This document shows, in pieces, positions 9,631 through 17,384 of a DNA stretch of 64,000 nucleotides (position 1 is its first letter; every line of letters begins with the position of its first letter). The position numbers and the translations under genes were made by a program. The stretch covers positions 186,001 through 250,000 of the forward strand of contig JAUZOO010000006.1 in assembly GCA_030706405.1 (NCBI GenBank), in the 5' to 3' direction. Below the pieces are notes generated by a model. It worked only from the letters and a program-made list of their open reading frames with translations, ran no database searches and was not told where the DNA came from. This stretch comes from Bacteroidota bacterium. Its GTDB lineage: Bacteria > Bacteroidota > Bacteroidia > Bacteroidales > JAAUTT01.

Positions 9631-11196
9631 ATGAAAAAGTTGTGTTTTTTGTTTTGGGTTGCAATAGTTTTTGTTCCGTTGGTAAATGCACAAACCCAAC
9701 AAGGTAGCAAAGTTGCACAGGTTAAAATATCCAACGGAATATTGCAGGGCGTAATTGAGCCCGGTGGTATTCGTTCGTTTAAAGGTATTCCTTATGCTCA
9801 GCCTCCGGTTGGCGACCTTCGATGGAAAGAGCCTCAGCCTCCTCAAAACTGGAAAGGTATCCGCAAAGCGGTTAAGTTTGGACCTCGTGCTATGCAACGG
9901 CATATCTGGGACGACATGATTTTTAGAAGTGAAGGCATTAGTGAAGATTGTCTTTACCTTAATGTATGGACTCCCGCAAAGTCGTCGTCCGAGAAATTGC
10001 CTGTTTTGGTTTATTTTCATGGTGGCGGATTTGTTGCCGGCGACGGCTCGGAATACCGTTACGATGGCGAAAGCATGGCGAAAAAGGGAATAGTTTCCAT
10101 TACCATAAATTATCGGATGGGCATATTTGGCTTTCTGGCACATCCCGCATTAACACAGGAGTCTCCGCACCATTCGTCCGGCAATTATGGATTACTCGAC
10201 CAACATGCCGCATTGGTATGGGTGCAGAAAAATATCGCTGCTTTTGGTGGCGATCCTGAAAAAGTGACCATTGGTGGCGAATCGGCAGGTTCCTCGTCGG
10301 TTTCGGCTCAAATGGCCTCTCCTTTATCTAAAGGTTTGTTTGTAAGGGCTATTGCCGAAAGTGGAGCGGTGTTAGGGCCACACTCCTGCGTTCCATTGTC
10401 GCAGGCAGAGCAAAATGGTGCTAATTTCGTCCAAAAAATAGGCGTAACCTCACTGAGTGATTTACGGAAATTATCAGCCGACAGTTTGTTGAAATTATCG
10501 GCATTTGCAAGTTTCCCGATGCCTATAGATGGCTATTTTTTCCCCGAATCGCCACTTGCAATATTTTCTACCGGCAAACAGATGGATATTCCATTACTGG
10601 CAGGTTGGAACTCCGCTGAAGTTGGTTATCAGAGTCTGTTGGGCAATCAACCGCCAACATTGGACGCTTATAAAAATACGCTTAAAACAATTTATGGTGA
10701 TAAGGCTGAAGATATTCTGAAAGCATACCCGGCCGCTACCGATGCCGACGTGCCGCAAGTGGCCACCGACCTTGCTTCCGACCGGTTTATCACGTATAGC
10801 ACCTGGAAGTTTATTGACGTGCACGGAAAAACCAATGGGCATCCGGTTTATCGCTATCTTTTTGCCCGTAAACGCCCGCCAATGGTAAATGCACCTCAAG
10901 CTGTTGATAAATCTCTTGGAGCCGTTCATGCATCGGAAATCGAATATGCCTTGGGTAATCTGTCTACCAATAAGTTTTATGCCTGGACTCCGGATGATTA
11001 TAAGGTTTCCGAAACCATGGAGGCTTATTTTGCCAACTTTATTAAAACCGGAAATCCAAACGGCCCCGGACTTTCAACCTGGTATGGTTTGCAAAGCAGT
11101 ATTCCCAAAGTAATGATAATTGACGTGAACAGCCAGTCGCAGCCCGAAAAGAACCTGAAAAGATACCAATTGCTCGATAGTTTTTTTAATAACTAA
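9631..11196 (+). CDS. Type B carboxylesterase (second of the locus)
   Basis: The 521-residue protein has a standard Sec signal (ending VNAQ) instead of the Tat signal of the first esterase. It carries the full type B set: IRSFKGIPYAQPPVGDLRW, EDCLYLNVWTP, oxyanion-hole HGGGF, nucleophile elbow GGESAGSSSV (Ser218), acid region GWNSAEVG and the His region VHASEIEYAL. It probably acts in the periplasm on ester groups of the imported glycan. Two esterases of one family in one locus suggest two ester types or positions, or sequential action. Overall identity to the first esterase appears low outside the motifs, so this is not a recent tandem duplicate. Confidence 0.88.
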   Translation: MKKLCFLFWVAIVFVPLVNAQTQQGSKVAQVKISNGILQGVIEPGGIRSFKGIPYAQPPVGDLRWKEPQPPQNWKGIRKAVKFGPRAMQRHIWDDMIFRSEGISEDCLYLNVWTPAKSSSEKLPVLVYFHGGGFVAGDGSEYRYDGESMAKKGIVSITINYRMGIFGFLAHPALTQESPHHSSGNYGLLDQHAALVWVQKNIAAFGGDPEKVTIGGESAGSSSVSAQMASPLSKGLFVRAIAESGAVLGPHSCVPLSQAEQNGANFVQKIGVTSLSDLRKLSADSLLKLSAFASFPMPIDGYFFPESPLAIFSTGKQMDIPLLAGWNSAEVGYQSLLGNQPPTLDAYKNTLKTIYGDKAEDILKAYPAATDADVPQVATDLASDRFITYSTWKFIDVHGKTNGHPVYRYLFARKRPPMVNAPQAVDKSLGAVHASEIEYALGNLSTNKFYAWTPDDYKVSETMEAYFANFIKTGNPNGPGLSTWYGLQSSIPKVMIIDVNSQSQPEKNLKRYQLLDSFFNN

Positions 11197-11258
11197 ACAG
11201 GTTTCACGTTACCCGTTTCTGTTTAAAAATATCCATTTGTTTACTAATATAGTCCTTA

Positions 11259-11289
11259 GAGTCCCTCTTATGGGGGATTTAGGGGGCTC
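11259..11289 (+). terminator. GC-rich imperfect hairpin upstream of the DUF5060 gene
   Basis: GAGTCCC at 11259-11265 can pair imperfectly with the GGGGGCTC at 11282-11289; TCCTTTTCC follows. It lies in the 114-base gap between the second esterase and the GH-A gene and could be a weak terminator or processing site. The G-rich run stands out from the AT-rich surroundings. Confidence 0.3.
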
Positions 11290-11310
11290 CTTTTCCTTAA
11301 TTTAACTAAA

Positions 11311-12987
11311 ATGAAGAAATATTACTTACCAATTTTATTATTGTTTTTAACCGGGCAGATGGTTTTCGCACAGATAACCCGGGTTACATTGCTGACGAAA
11401 AAAGCCGTGCAGTATCATAAAACCGAATGGGATATCCGGTTGGTTGAAACGTGGCAAAACCCTTATTTACAAGAAGAAGTTTCTCTTGATATGCTATTGG
11501 TTTCGCCTTCGGGTAAAAAGCTGACATTACCCTGCTATTTCGAATCGGGCAAAAGCGGAAAAGAGTCCGTTTGGAAAGCACGTTTTGCCCCGCAGGAAGC
11601 CGGTAAGTATAAGTGTAGCTTTCGTTTAAGCAAGGCCGGAGTGGCGGTTAATACTTCCAAGCTGATGAATTTTAGTTCTGTAGCATCCAAGGATAATGGG
11701 TTTCTGCATCCCAAAAGTAATTGGGTTCTTCAGTTTGATAATGGCAAGCCGTTCCGTGGGGTAGGGGAGAATATTTGCTGGGAGTCGCGCGCTAAAGACG
11801 ATTCTAAATTTTTCAAGAAGCTACACGAAAATTCGCGGTTCAACTATAATTACATGCTTTCGGAACTAGCAAAAAACGGGGGTAATTTTTATCGTACCTG
11901 GATAAGCTCGTTTAACCTGCCTTTGGATTGGAAACGAGGTTTCAATAGTACGCGTTATACGCCGTCGGATAATTATTATAATCCCAGCGCCATCTGTAAA
12001 ATCGACAGTATGGTTAATCTTGCCGATTCGCTGAAAGTGTATATAATGCTCACGCTCGGTCCGGGAGCTTATGGCTTGCGCGAAGGAGGCTTCTCTCCGT
12101 CGGCTGCCGATTTCTTTGTAAATCCAAAATCGAAAGAACGGTATAAGAACCGCTTGCGTTATATCATAGCCCGATGGGGATATAGCACCAGCATTTGTGC
12201 TTGGGAGCTGTTCAATGAGATTGATAACATTCAGTTCGGGAATAAAAATAACCCTATCAGCGCTGATTCTATTGTTCAGTGGCACGACGAGATGAGTACC
12301 TATATCAAACAAACAGATCCGTACAAACATTTGGTAACCACCAGTATATCGCACCGCGATTTAAAAGGCCTTAACTCGTTGGTCAATATCGATATCAACC
12401 AGAAGCATATTTATAAGAATACAGCATCAATTCCGTCAACCATTGTTCAGTACGAAAACGACTTCAAAAAGCCGTATGTGATTGGAGAATATAGTTTTGA
12501 ATGGGATTGGTCGAAAAATTTTGACGATTATGCGGAAGATATGGACCTCGATTTTAAACGAGGCCTTTGGTATGGAATGTTTTCGCCAACGCCCATTTTG
12601 CCTTTAAGCTGGTGGTGGGAGTATTTCGATAACCGTGGAATCATTCCGTATTTTAAAGGTGTTAAAGAGATTAACGACCAAATGCTCGAAGCTGGTAATG
12701 GTTCGTTTGAAAAGGTTAAAGTTGAAGCAGGCTCGCTGGAAGCTTACGGAGTTAAGTGCGGCAAAAAGATTTTCGTGTATTTGTATAATAATACCGCAAA
12801 TGCCGTACAAACCAATCTTTTGGTAAAGACAGCAGGAAATAGCCAATATGAGGTTCAGAGTATTGAGCCCTCAAGCCGTCTGTATAAGAGTTTAGGTGTG
12901 TTGTCGGCTGTAAATTCTGATGTAACACTCACTAATGTTGCTTTAAATACCAAAAATGAGCAGGTACTTATTTTTAGTGCCCGATAA
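11311..12987 (+). CDS. DUF5060 plus GH-A (GH5-like) glycoside hydrolase
   Basis: The 558-residue protein has a signal peptide (ending VFAQ). An N-terminal Ig-like DUF5060 domain (about 25-120; WDIRLVETWQNPYLQEEV and ARFAPQEAGKYKC) precedes a (beta/alpha)8 barrel. The barrel has both clan GH-A catalytic glutamates: Glu303 in CAWELFNEID (acid/base) and Glu393 in VIGEYSFEW (nucleophile). A C-terminal beta domain follows from about 470. Proteins of this build act as endo- or exo-glycosidases on plant, algal or fungal beta-glycans; the exact family cannot be fixed by eye. It sits among GH30, GH2 and GH3 enzymes and probably works on the same glycan in the periplasm. Confidence 0.8.
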   Translation: MKKYYLPILLLFLTGQMVFAQITRVTLLTKKAVQYHKTEWDIRLVETWQNPYLQEEVSLDMLLVSPSGKKLTLPCYFESGKSGKESVWKARFAPQEAGKYKCSFRLSKAGVAVNTSKLMNFSSVASKDNGFLHPKSNWVLQFDNGKPFRGVGENICWESRAKDDSKFFKKLHENSRFNYNYMLSELAKNGGNFYRTWISSFNLPLDWKRGFNSTRYTPSDNYYNPSAICKIDSMVNLADSLKVYIMLTLGPGAYGLREGGFSPSAADFFVNPKSKERYKNRLRYIIARWGYSTSICAWELFNEIDNIQFGNKNNPISADSIVQWHDEMSTYIKQTDPYKHLVTTSISHRDLKGLNSLVNIDINQKHIYKNTASIPSTIVQYENDFKKPYVIGEYSFEWDWSKNFDDYAEDMDLDFKRGLWYGMFSPTPILPLSWWWEYFDNRGIIPYFKGVKEINDQMLEAGNGSFEKVKVEAGSLEAYGVKCGKKIFVYLYNNTANAVQTNLLVKTAGNSQYEVQSIEPSSRLYKSLGVLSAVNSDVTLTNVALNTKNEQVLIFSAR

Positions 12988-13025
12988 TTCCTAATCGTCA
13001 ATCGTAATTCATAAATCTTCGAATT

Positions 13026-15896
13026 ATGCATCTTCAAAAAAGCATTTATCTTCTATTGCTTATTTTTATGACTACCACATTGTCGTTTGGGCAGTCTTCG
13101 TTAAATTTTGGGCTAACCTCGCCACAGGATCCGTCAACATTGCCAAAGTCGGCTGTTGCTGCCGAAAAACCGGTGCGAAAAGCCTGGGTAAAACCGGTTA
13201 CCGTTCTTCAAACCGTTCACGATAACGAATGGGCTATCCGGGGAGGCTGGGAACTTGCCGAAGCATCTAAGGTAATAGCTTCTCAACAGTCGCTGTTTCA
13301 TCCGCAGTATAATACATCCGAATGGTATAACGCTACCGTGCCGGGGACGGTACTCTCTACCCTTGTCGATCAGGGCGTTTACCCCGATCCGTATTTCGGG
13401 CTGAATAACCTTGCCATTCCCGAATCGCTTTGCCGGACGGATTGGTGGTATCGTACATCCTTTAAATTGCCTGCCGGAAATGAAAATAAGATTGTCTGGC
13501 TCTTGTTCAATGGTATTAATTATAGTGCAGATGTTTGGCTTAACGGCAAACAGTTCGGCGCTATTCGCGGCGCTTTTATCCGGGGCGAGTTTAATGCGAC
13601 CGATCTGTTAAAACGCGACGGCGAGAATATTCTTGCCGTACATATTCTTCCTCCGCCCAATCCGGGTATTCCGCACGAAGAGTCGCCAAGTTCAGGCCGT
13701 GGCCCTAATGGTGGGCAACTTTGTCTGGATGGGCCTACCTTTATTTCTTCCGAAGGTTGGGACTGGGTGCCAGGCATCCGCGACCGTAACATCGGTATCT
13801 GGCAGGATGTTTGTGTTCGTTATACCAATCAGGTGACGATTGCAGACCCTCAGGTTGTTACCAAGCTTCCGTTGCCCGATACAACTAGTGCAACTGTTAG
13901 CGTGAGTACGGAAGTGGTGAATAATTCGTCAGTCAATCAGCAAGTTACTTTAAACGGGACAATCGGGAATATTACATTCAGCCAAAATGTGTCTTTAAAA
14001 GCCGGAGAGCATAAGCTTGTAACTTTTACGCCCGCACAATTTCCGCAAATACAGATTAAAAATCCGCGATTATGGTGGCCTAATGGCTATGGAAAACCAG
14101 AACTTTATACCCTAAAGCTTTCTGTTGTTTCCGAAAATAATGAAGTCTCGGACAATAAAACAGTACGGTTTGGTATTCGTGAACTTTCTTATGAGTTAAC
14201 CGTAGATGCGCCGGGTAAGAAAGATTGGCGTGTGGAGTTTAATCCTATTTCGGCGATGAAAGATGGTAAACCGTTGTTCGACAATATTAACCGGCGTAGT
14301 GTAGGCGACGGGGTAAGCATTCCAAAATTGCGTGACGATGTTGATGCTTCGGTCTTGACCGAATTGCAGGATAAAGGCACGGCTCCATACTTGGTCATTA
14401 AAGTAAATGGTCGCCGGATCTTTTGCAAAGGCGGCAACTGGGGAATGGACGATGCCATGAAACGTGTATCGCGCGAACATCTCGAACCGTATTTTCGGCT
14501 GCATCGGGATGCGCATTTTAACATGGTACGCAACTGGACCGGCGAAAGCACCGAGGAAGTTTTCTATGAATTGTGCGACGAATACGGTTTGTTGGTTTGG
14601 AACGATTTCTGGCTGTCGACAGAAGGATATAACCTGAATGTTAACGACGATAACTTGTTTCTGGACAATGCCCGCGATGTCATTCGCCGTTTTCGTAACC
14701 ATCCGTCAATTGCCATTTGGTGCCCGCGTAACGAAGGTTTTGCTCCGCAATACCTCGAAGAAAATTTGTCCGCGATGATTGTAAAAGAAGACGGAACCCG
14801 CTATTATCAGCCAAACTCGCGCTATATGAACCTTCGTCCCAGCGGACCATGGCATTATTTTAAAGATGCCTCCGAGTATTTTCGTAACAATGCCAAAGGC
14901 TTTAACTCCGAACTCGGCACACCTTCGGTTCCAACCGCTGCATCGATGCGTAAGATGATGGCTAAAGAAGATGTGTGGCCTATTAGCGATGCATGGTATT
15001 ATCACGATTTGCATTTCGGGCAGAAGGAATATTGTCAGGCTATCGATACGTTGTATGGAAAATCGAACAGCGTGGAAGAATTTTGCAAAAAAGCTCAGAT
15101 GGTTAATTACGACAGTCACCGGGCCATGTTTGAGTCGTGGAACAGCAAAATGTGGAATAATACCAGCGGTCTTCTGTTATGGATGACTCATCCTGCCTGG
15201 CCAAGTACCGTTTGGCAGGTGTATTCGTGGGATTATGAAACGTTTGGTTCTTATTTCGGCTCACTAAAGGCTTGCGAACGGGTTCATGCTCAGATGAATC
15301 TTCATGATAACAAGGTGATTGTGGTTAACACAAGTCTTAACAATCTGGTTAATGCCAGGATAAGCCTTATGCTTTACGATTTGTCGGGGAAATTATTGTT
15401 CCGGAATTCTCAAACATGTACTGCTCCGGGCAATCAGCTAACTTATTGTTTTACGCCATCCCTGCCTGCAAATCTGCCGGATGTTTACCTGGCCCGGCTG
15501 GTGCTGTCTGACAAAAGTGGACGGGAAGTTTCTGTAAACGAATATTGGAAAACGACATCGAAAACCAATGGGTTTACGGCATTTAACAAGTTGATACAGG
15601 TCGGCTTAAAAGGCAAAGTACTTAAAAAGCAAAGCGGAGTACAGTCCAAAATGGAGTTCGAGATTGCCAATACATCCAAAGTTCCTGCCATAGGAGTTAA
15701 ATTAAATCTTCGGAAGAAAGGCTCTGGGGAGTTAATCTTACCGGCTTATTTTTCGGAGGGCTATTTTACGCTGCTACCCGGCGAACGTAAAAGAATATCG
15801 GTAGATTTCAACGGTCCGGATATCCCGGAGCTGGTAGCCGATGGCTATAATGTGGTTAATGAGACTGTTGCGTTTATAGGGATAATTGATCGTTAG
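13026..15896 (+). CDS. GH2-family exo-beta-glycosidase (mannosidase/glucosaminidase-like)
   Basis: The protein has 956 residues with a signal peptide (ending SFGQ). The N-terminal jelly roll (about 65-260) contains ATVPGTVLSTLVDQGVYPDP and TDWWYRTSF, typical of the beta-mannosidase and exo-glucosaminidase branch of GH2. Ig-like domains follow, then a barrel with FCKGGNWGMDDAMKR, acid/base Glu570 in IWCPRNEGF and nucleophile Glu629 in FNSELGTP, then two C-terminal beta domains. The fold suggests removal of single terminal beta-linked sugars such as mannose or glucosamine. It starts 38 bases after the GH-A gene, so the two are probably cotranscribed. Confidence 0.88.
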   Translation: MHLQKSIYLLLLIFMTTTLSFGQSSLNFGLTSPQDPSTLPKSAVAAEKPVRKAWVKPVTVLQTVHDNEWAIRGGWELAEASKVIASQQSLFHPQYNTSEWYNATVPGTVLSTLVDQGVYPDPYFGLNNLAIPESLCRTDWWYRTSFKLPAGNENKIVWLLFNGINYSADVWLNGKQFGAIRGAFIRGEFNATDLLKRDGENILAVHILPPPNPGIPHEESPSSGRGPNGGQLCLDGPTFISSEGWDWVPGIRDRNIGIWQDVCVRYTNQVTIADPQVVTKLPLPDTTSATVSVSTEVVNNSSVNQQVTLNGTIGNITFSQNVSLKAGEHKLVTFTPAQFPQIQIKNPRLWWPNGYGKPELYTLKLSVVSENNEVSDNKTVRFGIRELSYELTVDAPGKKDWRVEFNPISAMKDGKPLFDNINRRSVGDGVSIPKLRDDVDASVLTELQDKGTAPYLVIKVNGRRIFCKGGNWGMDDAMKRVSREHLEPYFRLHRDAHFNMVRNWTGESTEEVFYELCDEYGLLVWNDFWLSTEGYNLNVNDDNLFLDNARDVIRRFRNHPSIAIWCPRNEGFAPQYLEENLSAMIVKEDGTRYYQPNSRYMNLRPSGPWHYFKDASEYFRNNAKGFNSELGTPSVPTAASMRKMMAKEDVWPISDAWYYHDLHFGQKEYCQAIDTLYGKSNSVEEFCKKAQMVNYDSHRAMFESWNSKMWNNTSGLLLWMTHPAWPSTVWQVYSWDYETFGSYFGSLKACERVHAQMNLHDNKVIVVNTSLNNLVNARISLMLYDLSGKLLFRNSQTCTAPGNQLTYCFTPSLPANLPDVYLARLVLSDKSGREVSVNEYWKTTSKTNGFTAFNKLIQVGLKGKVLKKQSGVQSKMEFEIANTSKVPAIGVKLNLRKKGSGELILPAYFSEGYFTLLPGERKRISVDFNGPDIPELVADGYNVVNETVAFIGIIDR

Positions 15897-16001
15897 TATT
15901 AAGTGTGTGTTTTACAATTAATTATAATGATTCGGAGGCTTACTTTTTTAAAAGATAATCTCTGCTATAAGAGCAAAAACGGAATATAATATCTATTTTT
16001 A

Positions 16002-16033
16002 GCGCCTGAATGTACTGGGTTTCATTCGGGTGC
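16002..16033 (+). promoter_or_regulatory. Hairpin in the leader of the XylF-like gene
   Basis: GCGCCTGAATG (16002-16012) pairs with CATTCGGGTGC (16023-16033), with one mismatch and one G-T pair. No T tract follows, so this is more likely an mRNA leader structure than a terminator. It lies 33 bases before the start codon in a 170-base gap that marks a break in the tightly packed enzyme genes. Confidence 0.3.
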
Positions 16034-16066
16034 TACTTGTAGCTTGGGGTATTTAATTGCTAACAA

Positions 16067-17056
16067 ATGATTATGAAGAGTTTCCAATATTTTACGGTTG
16101 TTTTGTTGGTTTCGTGTATTATCGTTTCCTGCGGAAGTGATAAAAGCGTCCGTATAGGTTTTTTATTACCCAATCTTACAGATGTACGTTATCCGAAAGA
16201 CCGGGATTTTTTCAGTTCAAAGATAGCTCAGCTTGGAGGTTCTGTCGAATTTGCCGAAGCTCGCAATGATGCCCATATGCAGGAAGAGCAGGCCATACAG
16301 ATGATTCAGAAAGGTGTAAAGGTAATTGTGATTGCCGCTGTAAACCAGAACCTCGCAGCATCAATAGTTCGCTATGCTCATGATAAGGGGGTTAAAGTTA
16401 TTGCTTATGAGCGGCTTATTCAGAATTGCGACCTCGATTATTTTGTAGCCTTCGACCACTTTATTGTTGGAAAAGAACAAGCTGGTTACGCCATTCAGAA
16501 AAAAGAAGGTGGAAATTATGTACTGCTTGGCGGGGACAAAGGCGACAAAAATGCAGAGCTTATCAAACAAGGGCAGCATGAAATTCTTGCACCGGTAATC
16601 AAGTCGGGTAAAATCAATTCATTATACGATATTTTTGTTGAAGACTGGTCGTCAGAAAGTGCATATATTGAAATGAAGAAAGCTCTGGTACTGTCGGGAC
16701 AGAAGGTTGATGTGGTAATTTCGGCAAACGATGGTATGATTGCCGGTATCAGACAAGCCCTGGATGAGGAACAACGAGGTTATCCGGTTGTTGTTATCGG
16801 GATGGATGCCGACCCTGATGCCTGCCAGCGCATTGTTGAAGGAAAACAAACAATGACCGTTTTTAAATCGTTCCGGCAACAGGCCGAAATTGCAGCCCAG
16901 TTGGCCATTGATCTGGCCCGGGGGAATAAAATTGACAAAGTTCAACAATCTACGTTTAATAAGTCTATACAAGTGCCCACGATTCTTCTTCAGCCGGTGG
17001 TTGTGGACAGTACCAATGTTAAAAGCACCGTGTTGGCTGAGACCAAACAGAAATAA
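16067..17056 (+). CDS. XylF-like periplasmic sugar-binding lipoprotein (orphan)
   Basis: This 329-residue protein starts with a lipoprotein signal (lipobox IVSC, Cys22). The rest is a type I periplasmic binding protein fold of the ribose/xylose family: IGFLLPNLTDVRYPKDRDFF, MIQKGVKVIVIAAVNQN, VKVIAYERLI (compare AYDRLI in xylose-binding proteins), YVLLGGDKGDKNA, VISANDGMIAGI and VVIGMDADPDACQRIVEGKQTMTVFK. Such proteins normally deliver sugar to an ABC importer, but no permease or ATPase gene is next to it. It may serve as a sugar sensor partner, or supply an importer encoded elsewhere. An ATG six bases further on (16073) is an equally good start. It lies between the GH2 and GH3 genes of the locus. 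Confidence 0.85.
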   Translation: MIMKSFQYFTVVLLVSCIIVSCGSDKSVRIGFLLPNLTDVRYPKDRDFFSSKIAQLGGSVEFAEARNDAHMQEEQAIQMIQKGVKVIVIAAVNQNLAASIVRYAHDKGVKVIAYERLIQNCDLDYFVAFDHFIVGKEQAGYAIQKKEGGNYVLLGGDKGDKNAELIKQGQHEILAPVIKSGKINSLYDIFVEDWSSESAYIEMKKALVLSGQKVDVVISANDGMIAGIRQALDEEQRGYPVVVIGMDADPDACQRIVEGKQTMTVFKSFRQQAEIAAQLAIDLARGNKIDKVQQSTFNKSIQVPTILLQPVVVDSTNVKSTVLAETKQK

Positions 17057-17079
17057 TAAGTATTCTAAAATTTACGATA

Positions 17080-17110
17080 ATCCTGTCTGGGTTTATATTC
17101 CAGACAAGAT
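17080..17110 (+). terminator. Hairpin after the XylF-like gene
   Basis: TGTCTGG (17084-17090) pairs with CCAGACA (17100-17106). Outside one mismatch the stem extends by ATC/GAT on each side. A weak T-rich stretch (TTGTTAT) follows. A modest terminator or processing hairpin is likely. Confidence 0.4.
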
Positions 17111-17384
17111 TTGTTATACCGCACAACGGGTCAAATGGCCTGATTATTGTACGGGAACCTTTCGGTTTTTTAACCGAATCAGATTATTGGTCAATTCGAT
17201 TTAACTTCCTCACTAGCTAAATTATATATTCAAGAGCGTTCACCTATTCAGGGTGTTAATTTGTTGTTGCATGTTGTGTAAACTTCAGGCAAACAACCAG
17301 CTAAAAGTCAGTACCTTAGTTTTAAACTAAGCTTGATATATTAATTTATTAACCAACATTTTACATTATTTAAAATCTGCTAAC
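17111..17384 (+). promoter_or_regulatory. Leader region of the GH3 gene with two palindromes
   Basis: This non-coding stretch precedes the GH3 start. It holds TTCGGTT-TTTT-AACCGAA (17161-17178, 7-bp stem) and CTTAGTTT-T-AAACTAAG (17315-17331, 8-bp arms). The second lies 53 bases before the ATG and could be an operator. No convincing TAnnTTTG promoter box was seen, so the start of transcription is uncertain. Confidence 0.3.
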
